Notes: generated by a model from the letters alone, not told the origin. DNA of 64,000 nt from Saussurea involucrata (GCA_033807775.1 CM066312.1:24091696-24155695), one strand, 5' to 3'. Counted from the first letter of the stretch, positions 30,240-42,546 are shown. A program made the numbers and translations.

Positions 30240-31046
30240 GTACTACTTTCTTTCCATTTTTGATTCATCATTTTTACTTTACAAGTTGTTCTGTCAAATC
30301 GATTTTTCCCATTTCTTGCTTGTTTGTGCTTATTTGATTCATATGGGTTCGTGGGACTGTTCATCTTCGAACAGTATCTTATCTGCAATTTGAGGGTCGA
30401 TTTATGAATGATTCTTGTGATTTGTTGTTTGTTTATTCTGGGATTACTGTTTCGAACAAATCTGAGACTATTTTATGTGTTGAATCAACTCTGGTATTGA
30501 TTGTATGAGTTCATCGCATATTTCCATTCGGTTTCATTCAAGTTCACCTTTTTAGGGTTTGTTAGTTAAAATTTCTTTGTGTATGATGTTGGGTTTTGGT
30601 TATCAATCAAGTCTGTGTGTTTTTCTTGGCCTCAATCTTAATTTTTGATTGATTTTCATTTTGAACCGCAGAACTTGCGAAAACCTTTTGCAAGTTCGTT
30701 GCGAAAAGTTGTAGATTTATGGAAAATTTCTCCAAGTCTAGTTTTCGCAATGGTCGTCTGCGAAAACTTTCTGCTTGTTGTCTACGAAAACTTTTTGTGC
30801 TCAAAATGTTTAAGTGTAGTTTTCGCAACCTTGGTCTGCGAAAACGTTTTCCTTTGAGTTGCGAAAAGTCAAAGTTTTCGCAACCCATTGTCTGCGAAAA
30901 CTTTGCACTTTTTGTTCTATGGTTTGCGCAAACTTTAGTCTATGTCTCAGTTCCTGTTGCTTGCAAAAACCATACTTCGAAAAAAAATTCAAAAGTTTTC
31001 AAAAGTGAAATTTTTTCAAATCTGAACTGTGTTTTCACCTAAGCAG
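30240..31046 (+). other. Predicted 5'-UTR intron of the extra gene in F
   Basis: Donor ACATCAG|GTACTAC and acceptor ...ACCTAAGCAG, ending five bases before the ATG at 31052. It spans 807 bases, is T-rich, and contains a further hairpin array. Confidence 0.5.
30665..30970 (+). repeat. Hairpin array inside the 5'-UTR intron of F
   Basis: Five to seven units with the GTTTTCGCAA/TTGCGAAAAC stem, for example GTTTTCGCAATGG...CTGCGAAAAC near 30740-30770 and GTTTTCGCAACC...CTGCGAAAAC near 30820-30845. The bases 30971-31046 hold only the acceptor. Confidence 0.65.
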
Positions 31047-31051
31047 TTCAA

Positions 31052-34000
31052 ATGGCATCAAATCCTCAACAAGAACAACAAAGTTTGGTTCAAGATTATG
31101 AAGAACACATATCTGAGGCAACACCTGATATTCCATTACCATCGGCTCGTTCAGTAAATCCATCAGTCACTGTCGATGGAAATACATATCATGCTTTCAT
31201 TCATCCGACTGGTTACATGCCCATCAATTTCAACAACCATCACATCGATTTTGATCGTATCAACATCAACCCAATTGTCAAATAAATCTTGAAGGGCATC
31301 CTCTATGCTATGCCTTGACTCACACAGTCAATGTCCCGATGTTATACGTTCAACAAGCTTGGAAAACCATAACCTTCATGTATGAAAACAACCGTCCAAA
31401 GTTCGATATTCATATTGATGACTACATCACCTCATTGGATTATCACCGACTCCGATTAGTGTTGAGGCTACCAGAGCCTAACTCTCGACCAGGCAGAGCT
31501 TCATTTGATCCTTATCCGTCTGAAGCTGAAGTACTTGATGGCATAAAAGCTCTTGGATATGTGGGTGAACATACCCAAATCAGTCAGTTCTACAAGGAGA
31601 ATCTCCCTCCTATATGGTATTCTTTATTCTCCGTCATCAACAGGTGTTTGACTTCAAAACACTCAGGCATGGATAGTGCTAGTATCGGTATTCTGAAGTT
31701 GTTTCACCTGGTAGTCTATGATCTTCATGTAGACTACTCAGTGATATTATGGAATGAGCTTCAAGAACGAGTTGAAGCAAAGCCTAACAAAAAAAACAAA
31801 GACGTTTTTTTCCATACATGAGGTTTCTCCAGCTTATAGTTCATAGCATGCTACGCTCAAACAAAGATATTCCAAGACACTTGAGGCATCCATCTATACC
31901 TGAAAAGGCCATGAAGTACCTTCAGAAGCATAAACAACAGTTCACTTATGAAATTCCTATTTCTTAAGGCTTGCTCCGATATGTTGATCAAGACGCTGAG
32001 TGTATTAGGGAGTATAGGGAGTCTATGGTCCAGCCAGAGCCGGAGGGACCTACCCAAGACTCAAACCCTAGTAGAGAGGTGTATGTGAGGGTTCAGGATG
32101 CATAGGCTACTGAATGGGGTGAGCAGAGGGAAAATTCCGAGAAGGGAACTGGTGGGGGTCAACATTCTGTACCTGAAGACATACGATCATCGTCTTTGGA
32201 CACACAATTTGATGATCGTGTGGTTCAAACCGACTCAACACTGATTCCACCTCATATTGGAACAGTTGTTTCAGCCGGGGTACTTGAACAATTTGACGAT
32301 GGTTCAGAATCTGACAACGCATCTGATTTAGCTGAAGATATATATATGGATGACGATGATGATAATGATAATGGTAATGATGACAATGACGTCGGTCCAA
32401 ATGTTGTTGATTTCATAAACTTTCCAGAGTTTCCAGAGGTTTCAAATATTGCTGTAGATACTGTTATATCTAATGTACTGGGAGATATAAGGAGATCTGA
32501 GGGAGAATTAGTTGAAAATATCAGTGAGTTTGCGTATGATGGGTGAGATAAAAATGATGCGAGTGTGAGTGCTACCATAACCTACTATACCAGACGGGCA
32601 ACCACATCTGCTACTAGATCTCATGTGTTGGGATCTGGCATTGAAAAAGATGTTAGTAGCCCACTAACGCACTTGCACACCCAAGCCATCCACTCAGCTT
32701 CCTCTCAACAGGAAACTGTTTCACATTATCACGGGGATTCAGCACAACTGCTATCTAGCTCTCACTCGGAGAGTCTAGATATTGAAACAGAAATACTTCT
32801 GCCCCAGTCTTCAACTTCAATTCATGCACAGTAGAGTCTAGATCCAATTGTTGATTTATTAAATTCTTTGACCAGGACACTACCTCATTTTGCTGCAAAT
32901 GTCGGAAGTCTTAGTGACCCAACCAGAACACTCCGAGTAGATCCTACTTTAGGACTACAAGGATAGAGTGAAAGTCCTACCAATGTTATCGATATTCCAG
33001 CATTTAACGTAGGCCACACGGTTGTTAATTCAACTGTTGTGTCAACAGGTAATCAAGGTGAACCTGGAGTTACTTTACCCGACTTCGTGTCAAGGGAATT
33101 TGTCAACGGCGCCCTAAAGGCTGTTGAAGATCGTATGATGTTGGAGCTGAGAAACATTAAGTGGTTATTGAAAGGAAAGTATATGATGGTTGAAAATGTG
33201 CATGAGCAAACCCCTACACCTACAACTGTACAACCACCACCTGTACAACCTCCACCTGTACAGAGTGATCCAACCATTGATGAACTTAAAGATATGCTTT
33301 ATGCCAAACTTCTATCCATTTCACCTGATGATCCTCAAAACAAAACCCTTATGTCCTTACTGCAAAACTTTCAATCCAATCCACCTACTCAACCTTCCCA
33401 ACAAGCCTCTACTTCTGTTACCTCGTCTGAGTTCTCAAATTTCAAATCTGAAGTTCTTACCAGTTTATCCGATATGAAGAACTTCGTTGACACTTTAGCT
33501 GAAAGAGTGGCATCATTGGATAATTCGTGCAAGTCTCAAGCTCAGGGCATTAAAAGAAGACATGATCATGATGATGACCATAATGATCATGAGGGGGAGA
33601 TGAGCAAGAGACATAAAACATCTGGAGCTGAGACAGATGATGCAGTGAATGTGTTAAGTATAGAAGAAGAAGTAGTACAGATGTTTGAATCTGGTGCCCA
33701 AGGTCAGGAAAGTGGCAGGCAGATTGTATTGTTTGTGGATCCAAATGCAGAACCAACGGTTGAAAAGCCTGCGGTTAATCTGGAAGAGAAAAGGGAAATA
33801 ACTGACATGTATGTGGAAGTTGTATTGGTCAGTTCAGATGATGAGGATGACACAGAAAATGATTATGACAAGTTCTGGAGAGTGAAAGAGGAATCAGAAA
33901 GCTTACTTATGATAACTGATGGTGAAATGCTTGGTGATCAGGGTCAGCCTGAATTCAGTGATAAAGAGGTTGAATTCCTACAACAGTTTTATGGGCCAGT

Positions 34001-35188
34001 TACTCCTGATGATATCTCAGTTAGCCCTATCAACACTCCTGATCTTCTTGTAAGTTCTATTCCTTTAACTCAATCCATACATGTTTCTGAAATTTCCATT
34101 TTTGAAATACCTGTCAGCCAATCTGTTCCAACTCCACCTGAAACCACTCAACCTGAAACCATTCATTATGAACCCATACAACCTGAATTGCCTAACTTTT
34201 CTGATATTAAACCTGAAGAACCTGAAATCCCTTGTGTTATTCGAACTGTTATTCCAAACCCTAACCAAGTAGGACCTTCTAACCCCTCAAGTTCACAACC
34301 CGGCCCTTCTACATCCAGACAACCCCAAAATGAACAAGCTGAAGAGAGACTCGGGCTAGTGAGAATGAGAACACCTATCCTTGAAGATTCAGAAAGAAGG
34401 TTGTTTGCTCATTATATCAGAAGACTGAATCTGTATGCTGTGTTGGGGTGAATGATCAGTCTAAAGCTTTCAAGTTTGAGTATCTGTACATGATGAAAAC
34501 CAAGTGTCAGCCGGTGCATTATGTGAGAAGCAAGAAGTTGATTGTATCTGTGAAGGAAGTGTATGCAAAGAAGTTCTATTGGCTGTGGTATCCGGTGTTT
34601 GTGGTACAAAGGCAAGACTGCAAGAATTATACGTTCTCTAAAGCTGACTTCTGCCATCTCTTAATTGAAGACTTTGAGTTCATGTATCACTATTTTAGAT
34701 ATTTGACTATCATAAGAGAAGCCATAACACTTGCTCTAAATGCCATAAAGAGGTTCCTGAATAGACACATCCTCTACATCCATTGTTATGACTTTCAGCT
34801 TGGATTGGAAAGTGATCAACCGATAGTGAACATGCTAAGGCCCAATCAGAGAATACCAAACATGGAGAATCTGCCGTTGTGCATGATTTTGGAGGAACCG
34901 GAGTTTGGGATAATCTACAAGAATGAAAGGGGAGATAAGAGGTTTCTAAGGTTCAGTGAAATAGCTAAGTATCCAGATGGCGCATTGAAGGTGATAAGAC
35001 TTCAGTTGGGGAACAGACTTCAAATGAATGATAGAGAACGGGGAGAAAACAGAATGCCCACAACTGAAAGATCTTTGCTGGTCAGAGCTATTAATGAGAT
35101 TGATAAAAGGATAAATTTTAGAAGAAGAATGAGAAGGATTGAAACCTATCTTAGAGTCAGGAGAAGGAGAAGACCACTACTGCCTTGA
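31052..35188 (+). pseudogene. Extra gene of F (divergent env-like ORF, several stops)
   Basis: It starts MASNPQQEQQ. A domain at about 31315-31900 (YVQQAWKTI, IKALGYVGEH, LPPIWYSLFSVINRCLTSKHSG, VILWNEL) parallels residues 60-260 of the C protein in order and spacing. Then come an acidic DDDD/DN tract near 32345-32390, a Ser/Thr/Pro linker, a basic KRRHDHDDD segment near 33555, an in-frame GAGGGGGAG at 33591, and from 34448 a C-terminal domain with YWLWYPVFVV, FGIIYKNERGDKRFLRFSEI and Arg-rich end. Stops or shifts occur near 31283, 31312, 31819, 31965, 32102, 32544, 32832, 32964 and 34449. Function unknown; long open stretches at 33039-34451 and 34448-35188 suggest recent decay. Confidence 0.65.
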
Positions 35189-35204
35189 TTCCAAAGCGGG
35201 AGAA

Positions 35205-35447
35205 TGTTAAAGTATTATATATTGTAATCAAGCAGTTATAGTTGGTTAGCTTTAAACTATATTTTTTACTGTGTGCTTGGTAGAGTCAAGGGCATGTCTT
35301 GATCTACTATAAATAGCACTTCTTATGTCATTTATATTGTAACTTTGAGAATCTTGTAAGTTTGCTTTGAATATATGGATGACAAGTTTTCTCTCTCTAG
35401 ATTGTGCTATTGATTTCATATTCTCTCACTAGACTCTGTGACTAACA
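35205..35447 (+). repeat. 3' LTR of F (243 bp)
   Basis: It follows the purine tract AAAGCGGGAGAA, starts TGTTAAAGTATT and ends GACTAACA. A CTATAAATAGC box lies near 35310-35320. It is related to, but clearly diverged from, the LTRs of D and E. Confidence 0.85.
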
Positions 35448-36424
35448 GAACTGTAACCCGAAACAAAGGTAGATTAGTTGCTCAGGGATACAGACAAGAG
35501 GAAGGCAGAGACAATGATGAAACCTTTGCTTCAGTGGAAAGACTCGAAGCAATTCGACTTTTCCTAGCTTATGTTGTTCATAAAGACTTCAAGGTTCACC
35601 AAATGGATGTTAAATCAGCATTCCTCAATGGAAAGTTGAATGAAGAAGTTTTTGTTGAACAACCTCCAGGGTTCGCTGAACCTAAGCATCCAGAATATGT
35701 CTATAAACTGGATAAGGCCCTCTATGGTTTAAAACAAGCACATCGTGCACGGTATGACACTTTATCCTCTTATCTTATCGCTGAAAATTTTGAACATGGA
35801 AAAATCGATAACACTTTATTTTTCAAAAAGGTTAAAGGTCATATAATTCTTGTTCAGATATATGTCGATGACATTATATTTGGATCTACTAACCTATCTC
35901 TGTGTACTCGATTCTCTGAACGAATGAAGAAAGAATATAAGATGAGTATGATGGGTGAACTAACATACTTCCTTGGGCATCAGATCAAGCAGAACGATAA
36001 AGGTACATCTATTCACCAAGGTAAGTACGTTAAAGATATGCTGAAAAAGTTTGATCTCACTCAAAGCTCAGCTATGAAAACTCCTATGGCACCTCTGCTG
36101 ACACTTAACAAAGACCCAAATGGGAAACCTGTTAATGTCACTGCCTATAGAGGAATGATCGGCTCTCATTTGTATCTTACAGTGAGTCGATCTGATATCA
36201 TGTATTCTACCTGTCTTTGTGCACGATATCAATCTGAACCTAAAGAATCACATCTGATCGTTGTGAAGCGAATATTCAGGTATCCGAAGTGTACACCCAA
36301 CCTAGGTCTTTGGTATCCCAATGACTCAGGGTTCGATCTAACTGCCTATTCAGCTAGTGATTTTGCAGGTTGCAAACTGGATAGAAAGAGCACCATGGGA
36401 GGCTATCAGTTCCTGGGTGGAAAG
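35448..36424 (+). pseudogene. Element G: Sirevirus RT/RNase H fragment
   Basis: The sequence begins in the middle of RT (TVTRNKGRLVAQGYRQEEG) right after F's LTR and runs open through QMDVKSAFLNG, an AHRARY variant of APRAWY, YVDDIIFGSTN near 35860-35892, MIGSHLYLTVSRSD, and the RNase H start DFAGCKLDRKST. It breaks at GGK where the LTR of H starts. It is closest to the pol of I and C. G is the outermost element visible, split by F on its left and H on its right. Confidence 0.88.
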
Positions 36425-37264
36425 TGTTTGGGTAAAAATCCACACCTCACGACTGACGATAAATAACACATATGACATTTATGTAAGATCATTCTTGTAT
36501 TAAGATAAGGTCTTGCAGGTTATTTACTATCGAACATTTGGTCGTACATTTCTGCGATGGTCGTAAGTTTCATACGACCGACGTCTAAGACTTAAGACGG
36601 TCGTACGATTATACTAACCGTTAACAGTCAACAACCATTTTCTTTGTTCCATTAATGCAGGTCCACGAGCAATCATGGTACAACGGTCAGTAACGGACGA
36701 GCTCTTAATGGCATTAAAGACCCGACGGCGGTTACAAACCAGTCATCAAGACACATTCAATGCTGCCAGGGGCTATATAAAGGCATGCTCACATTTCAAC
36801 AAGCATCTATCTGACATCTGATACCAAACATCTGAACTCAACTCTTCCACATTCTTACGCAATAAAACAGTGACAATCTGAGCATTCGAACACACATCGC
36901 TTGCGCAAGATTCGCACCACAACAGTTCGATTCGCACGACAACAGTCTATTTCGCACGATTTATGCACGACGCACAACATTAGCTTACGATTAAGTTTAC
37001 TTTTATTCTTATTGTAATCTATTGTATACACACGACACTTGTTACCAAAGGATTCTGCCCCTGTTTGGCGACCATAGTGCACCGTCGACTCTCACAAGTC
37101 GACTGCGGTTTTTTTCCCTCGTTTGGGTTTTCTGCGTCATCAATTCTCTTGTCTTATTTACTTTTTTCTGCGATTGTGTTGTTTGTCTTAAGATCCCTTT
37201 CTTTAGTTGTTAAAATTTCCACATCAACCTTAAGTTATCCTTTGGGTGATTTTTGGCATTAACA
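36425..37264 (+). repeat. 5' LTR of H (840 bp)
   Basis: It starts TGTTTGGGTAAAAATCC at the point where homology to G stops and ends GGCATTAACA just before the primer site. A TATATAAAGG box lies near 36774-36783. The matching 3' LTR is outside the window, so the start rests on the junction and the TG dinucleotide. Confidence 0.75.
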
Positions 37265-37357
37265 GTTTGGTGCCATCCGTGGGACCCCATCAAGAGAAAA
37301 TCTCAAGCCAAGCATACATCGCTCTAACGATCTTGTGAAGTTTTGTTTTCCAGGAAA
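37265..37357 (+). other. Primer-binding site and leader of H
   Basis: TGGTGCCATCCGTGGGACC starts at about 37269, three or four bases after the LTR; this position and the TGGYGCC start are typical of gypsy primer sites. I do not assign the tRNA. The gag ATG is at 37358. Confidence 0.65.
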
Positions 37358-39338
37358 ATGGCAGCCCAACAAGATCCTATGGCATAGCCGTATGCGGAGC
37401 TGAACTCTACACGGAGTCAAATTCAAGCATTAAACGAGCAGAACCAAAAGGCAGCTGCAGAAATTGCTTCCCTAAGGAATCCAGCGATTGGCAATTCCTT
37501 TGGACCTCAGAATGGTCCCCGACCAACAGGTGCACCTTTCGTAAGGCCACCATTCCAGGCAGGTCCAGGGCTATTAGTCAACAATCCTCCCTTTGGACAA
37601 TTTCCTCCGCAACATTTGAGGCCGCCACCGCTGTACAACGGAGCCATACCATATCATATCCCAACAATATCGCAACCAACAATGACGATTCCCATGAAAT
37701 TCCCCTTTAATGGAGAAGCCAATGATTCGTCGTACGGAAATGGTTTCTACGCGACGGTCGGCATGAAAGCTCAAGACTCAGGAATCATCCCCCCGATGGG
37801 TGCCGTCTCCGATCCTAACGACCCCGTCGCCCAACGACTAAGGTTATTGGACGATCAAAATGAAAAGATGTTGTCGCTACTTTCAAAGTTACCTGGTGCC
37901 GCCGTCCCTATCGACGTCGAGCCCCTCACAGGATTCCAAGCGTCGCCTTTCGTCGACAAGATAGCGAATGTTGACGTTCCGAAGAAGTACAACATTCCTG
38001 CTTTTATGCCAAAGTATTCAGGAATAACCGATCCAACAGAACACATTGCCCAGTATAAACAATTGATATGGACAGCATCAATCCCACATCAGTATCAAGA
38101 AGTGTACATGTGTAAAAGCTTTGGTGTGACTCTTACAGGTGCTGCTCTCCAATGGTTGATCAATCTCAAACCCAAGTCCATCAGCAACTTCGCGGAGTTG
38201 GTCAACTAGTTTTCACAACAATTCGCCAGTGGTCGAAAGATGGAGAAGCAGACCAGTGACCTGTACTACATCGTCCAAAAATCTAGAGAATCCATTCACG
38301 GTTACTTTAACCGTTTCAACGCAGAAATGTTCAGTATCCGAAATTATGACGTCAAGACCGCCACCATCGAGGCCTACAAGCGTGGTCTAGACGACAACAC
38401 TACAGGACTGTACGTCGATCTTACAAAGTACCCGCCAGAGAACTTTGAAGACGTCCGAGCCAGGACATTGGCTTACGTGAGAGTCGAAGACGATATGGAT
38501 TTTCGTCGTAAGCATTCTACCGACAAAAAATCGCTCGGAATCAAGAAACCGGATTTCAAATCCAAGATGAGCGTCAAGACAGAGCCAGCGCGCCAGATAT
38601 CGAACGTTCGGTTCGACAAGAAAAAGAGTAATCCTATGCCTAGATTTTCTCAATATCCTAGGATCTCCTCTTATGGATTCAAGGGGACATCGAAAGACTT
38701 GGTCGAAGCTCTCAAGAACATTCAGTCGTCGATACAATGGCCCAAGAAAAGCGACAAAGACGATGACAAGAAGGACAAGACCAAATGGTGCGACTTTCAT
38801 AGTGACCATGGTCATACGACAGATAACTGCCTTGCCTTACAGAAGAAGTTATCCTGGATCATCCCCAAGGGCCATCTCCAATGTTTGATTGATAAAGAAC
38901 CTGTGCCAATTGAAAACGTAAGACCACCATCCCCAACCCATGCAAAAGTCATCAATTGGGTGACCGGTGGATCAGACGTCTGTAGTTTAACATATTCGGT
39001 AGCCAAGCGGCACGCCAGTCAATCATCGGGAGAATATCCCATTCCTCGGTCGTCCCGGCCAAAGCAAGAGTTGGAACTGGAGGCATGCCAATAACGTTCG
39101 ATCAGGACCACCTCCGGGACAGCTGGCAGAAACATCACGACGGATTGATTATCCAGCTTACTATTAGCAACTGCTCGACCAAAAGAGTATTGGTCGATGA
39201 AGGCAGTTCGGCTAACATCATTTTCCTGAGCACGATCAAAGCTATGGGCATCGATAAGTCAGAGATCACTCGTCGATCGACGACTCTGATAGGATTTAAT
39301 GGCGATTCTACCAACACTTTGGGAGAGATCATCCTCCC
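37358..39338 (+). pseudogene. Gag and start of protease of H
   Basis: The ATG at 37358 (MAAQQDP) is followed by an in-frame TAG at 37385, a proline-rich region, and a Retrotrans_gag domain (YNIPAFMPKYSGITDPTEHIAQY, then SFGVTLTGAALQW). A TAG lies at 38207-38209. The nucleocapsid-like part (WCDFHSDHGHTTDNC near 38787-38830) follows. Gag ends at 39094, and protease continues in another frame (VLVDEGSSANIIF near 39187-39226, where the active D-G-G reads D-E-G). I inserted after ILP. Decayed Gag-Pro of a Tat element. Confidence 0.82.
39334..39338. repeat. Target-site duplication of I, left copy (CTCCC)
   Basis: CTCCC precedes the 5' LTR of I and recurs at 61200-61204 after its 3' LTR. Confidence 0.9.
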
Positions 39339-40289
39339 TGTTGATCCACCCCCTCAGTGATTTGATAATGACCCTCTCTTAAACACTTAGTGAAAATTGT
39401 AAGTAAACAATATGTATTAGAGTTCCACTATCGATGATAAGTACTAGGACTTTACAGTACCGCTGATAGGAACTCTCGCTCTCTAGATTAGACATTCAGC
39501 GAACACTGTTCATCCAGTAGCTCTGAGCATGTTCAGTCTCTGTGATGATCGATGATAGTTTAATTGTTTACTTATGATCCCTGAAGACAAGTTTCACGTC
39601 AACAAAGGTTCTACGTTGAAGTCAAAGATCAAGCCCAAGAACCAGCGACAAGTCTACTAATGAAGTGATGCGGATATCAGCAAAGCAAGACCTGTCCATT
39701 CAACGTGAAGTATCAAGTAGAAGACTTCAGCAATCGCTGAGCTTTATCATTCGCTGATAAAAAACTGTTCAACGAACACTGATCATGAGGTCTACTCTAC
39801 AAGTTACTTATGTCTTACCCCCTTGCACGTCTCCATACGAAATGTCAGAACGGACCTCCCTTCTATCAAGAATCGTACAACAAACTCTGATTCTACACTG
39901 TGGACCATGCAGCTACTAAGGTTGTCTACAAAGGTCAAAACATGCAACCACTCAGCTGCTGCCACGTGTAAAGTAACACTGCAATGCATTAAATGCATGC
40001 AGTATATAAAGAAGAACCCTACTTCAGAATTGAAGTGCTCGGCCATCTTCTTCTTTCTCTCTTAGTGTTAGAATATTATTCGTAATATTCTTATCTCCTT
40101 TCTATCTTATTTCTAGTGCAAGAAACTTAGTGTTCTTAACTTGTTTAGATTAGGTTTATCCTTAATCCTGTTCCGCGACAAGTTGTAAATTGTTTTAAGA
40201 TTTATCAATAAACAATTTAGAAAGTAAAAATTGTGTGTTTGTATTCAACCCCACCTTCTACAAACTTGTATAACCTTTCGGGACCAACA
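39339..40289 (+). repeat. 5' LTR of I (951 bp)
   Basis: TGTTGATCC...GGGACCAACA. G-box CACGTG at 39964-39969 and a TATATAAA box near 40010-40017. Compared with the 3' copy at 60249-61199 the length is equal and I noted at least ten substitutions, several of them hitting TCGCTGA-type motifs. Confidence 0.93.
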
Positions 40290-40291
40290 AG

Positions 40292-40303
40292 TGGTATCAG
40301 AGC
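40292..40303 (+). other. Primer-binding site of I (initiator Met-tRNA)
   Basis: TGGTATCAGAGC two bases after the LTR, identical to that of C. The leader to the gag ATG at 40371 is about 67 bases with no ORF. Confidence 0.92.
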
Positions 40304-40370
40304 GTATTTGTTTAATCTCATAAACAAGATCTTATCTATACTAATCCCTTCTTCCTTGCTATTTCTTAAA

Positions 40371-41660
40371 ATGGCTACCAACACAAATACTAACTATATT
40401 ACCAACGGTTCTCTTGCAAAACCCCCTAGATTCTCCAGAGATAACTTTAATCTGTGGAAAAATAGGATGATTCTCTTCTTAGAAGGTGTAGACCCTACTA
40501 TGCCTTACTATCTTGAAAACGGCCCATATATTCCTGTTAGAATTGATCCTGAAGTTCCAGCCGCTGAGAATAGAGCTGCTATTCCAGAAAGGTTGGTTCC
40601 CAAGGAAATTCATATGTGGACTGATGAAGATAAGAAGAAAGTGGATATCGACACTAAAGCCAGATCCATTCTTTTCATGGCTCTTCCTGACGAAGTCTAT
40701 CATTCGGTCATGAACCTAAAAACCTCCAAAGCCATATGGGACACAATCTGTGTTCAGTATGAAGGTACATCTGAAGTCCAGGACTCACGTAAGATCAACC
40801 TGGTAAGATAGTACGAAAGCTTCATTTGTGGTAAGAATGAATCTCTCTCTGAAGTACATCAACGTTTTAACTGCTTAATAATAGATCTAAAAACTGTTGG
40901 TAAGGAATATTCTAACTTTGAAGTACTGACAAAGTTCTTAGAATGTTTACCTGAAAGCTGGGACAGTTATTCAATGTGTCTCAAGCTATCAAATGATCTA
41001 AAATTCATGACTCTTTCTACCTTATATGGCACGATGCTTAATCATGAGCAATCGAGTCATCTTAAGAAGAATCTTGTAAAAGATTCCAAAAGCACCCCTG
41101 TTGCTTTAATCACAGAGTCACCTACCACTCAGCGATCTACTATCACTATCACTGAGTTGGAGACTAACTCTGAATGCTCATCTGATCCTGACTCTTCAGA
41201 TCTTGATGAATCTATGGCTCTCCTTTCTAATAAATTCAGGAGATTCGCAAATAAGAAAAATTTCAGAAAGAACAAACCTCTTGCTATTACTGACAAGCCA
41301 ATATCATCAACTCCTATTGATAAGGCTACTGCTACTTGCTATTATTGTGAAAAGATAGGACATTTTGCTAGCGAGTGCAGGTCAAAGAAAGTCTCTAGAT
41401 CCTCAGCTTTTCCCAAGAAAAACTTTACTCCCAGGACTAGAGATGAAAAATACAAAAAGCTGAAAGAAAGGTATTCAAAGCTGAAAACCTTTAAGAAGAA
41501 AGGCAAAGGCCTGATGGCTGACTATGATTGGGCTGCTTCTGATGAAGAAGAATCTTCTAACTCTGAAGATGATGATGAAGCCAATCTCTGTCTCATGGCC
41601 AAACTTGAAGATGAGGAAGAAAAGTCTCACATTCCCTCTACTTCAACCTCTGCTACTAAG
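40371..41660 (+). pseudogene. Gag of I up to the predicted splice donor (one stop)
   Basis: It starts MATNTNTNYITNGS at 40371. This aligns with residues 1-430 of the C polyprotein, including the SLAKPPRFSRDNFNLWKNRM block and the zinc knuckle CYYCEKIGHFASEC near 41337-41378. A single in-frame TAG at 40809-40811 replaces Gln. The rest of the frame is open. It ends ...ACTAAG at 41660, followed by GTATCA, the donor of the predicted intron. Confidence 0.85.
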
Positions 41661-42277
41661 GTATCACCTTCCTTCTTTACCAATATTTTAAATATTGATG
41701 AAGCTGATAGTCTTCGAAAAATCGATCTGCTGACCAGAAGTTTATATGAAGCCATGAATGGTAAAACTGTTATTGAAAATCAAAACCTTGATCTCGCTGA
41801 ACAGCTTAAAAACTGTCACCTTCAAATAGAAAAGCTGTCTAAAATTAAAGAAGATTTTAAAGATCAAGTTCATATAAATCAGCTAGTCAAAATCGAGCGC
41901 GAAGAAGCTATCGCTGCATTAAAAGCTGAAAAAACTACTGTTGATGGATGGTATAAATCCTCAACAACGATCACTGAGATAATTAAGTCTCCGATTCCCC
42001 TGAGTGATAAACGTGGTCTTGGTTACAAAGATGAAACTCTAGAACCAGCCAATGACCGTTTCATGCTTAAGTTTGGAATGTTCGTATCCTCCATCCCTGA
42101 CACTTTCTCTTCTCAGTGTTCCTCTTCAAAACCTCCCATCCCTGAGGAAATCTCTACCCTAACTTTTAAAGGTAAAGAGAAAATTGTTTATCCAAAACCT
42201 ACCTCAGTCTCTAAAGACAAAGGTAAAGGAATTGCTTTTAACCAAAAACCTCAGAAGGGTACTTTTGTACCTAAGTT

Positions 42278-42282
42278 GAATG
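42278..42282. repeat. Target-site duplication of K, left copy (GAATG)
   Basis: GAATG is repeated at 42547-42551 on the other side of the solo LTR. Confidence 0.9.
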
Positions 42283-42546
42283 TGTTAGGACACTGAAGTT
42301 GTCCTTTATAATAGAAAGTTTTGTAAAGCAATAGTTGTGTTAAAGGGCTTATGCTTAATTGTTGTAGCAAGTGATGAAGACTATAAATAGGTCTTTACTT
42401 GTAGTTTGTCAAAAGTGAATTCATTAATACAAGATGTAGATATCTAATCACTTTGTGTTCTCTCTAGGTTAGATTTCTTTTTCAATAATGTTCTTCATCA
42501 TCTTGTTACACAATACTTGGATTGTATGAAGATCATGGACCTAACA
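42283..42546 (+). mobile_element. Element K: solo LTR of a short-LTR copia element (264 bp)
   Basis: It starts TGTTAGGACACT and ends GGACCTAACA, so its ends are inverted TGTTAGG/CCTAACA. It contains CTATAAATAGG near 42381-42391 and CTCTCTAGG near 42459, the layout of the LTRs of D, E and F. Removing it and one GAATG restores the reading frame of the insert (269 bases, not a multiple of three). A solo LTR arises by recombination between the two LTRs of a full element; a small TRIM-like element is the alternative. Confidence 0.85.

Larger units (their letters stand above)
27404..35447 (+). mobile_element. Element F: short-LTR copia element with pol and divergent extra gene
   Basis: Its 5' LTR, gag and integrase are left of the window, displaced by E. 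Visible are RT and RNase H, a 1.7-kb region with polypurine-like motifs, a hairpin array, a promoter-like block, a 5'-UTR intron with another hairpin array, the extra gene, and a 243-bp 3' LTR. The RT sequence of G resumes at 35448, so F inserted in G. Confidence 0.85.

Noticed and set aside
22201..30970. A CRISPR array, suggested by about 35-base spaced repeats
   Set aside because: The units are short inverted repeats with variable arms inside retrotransposon leaders in a plant genome; no constant direct repeat, no spacers, no cas genes.
40233..40370. An upstream start for Gag of I inside the LTR
   Set aside because: It would begin in the LTR and read through the primer site. The Met at 40371 matches the start in C.
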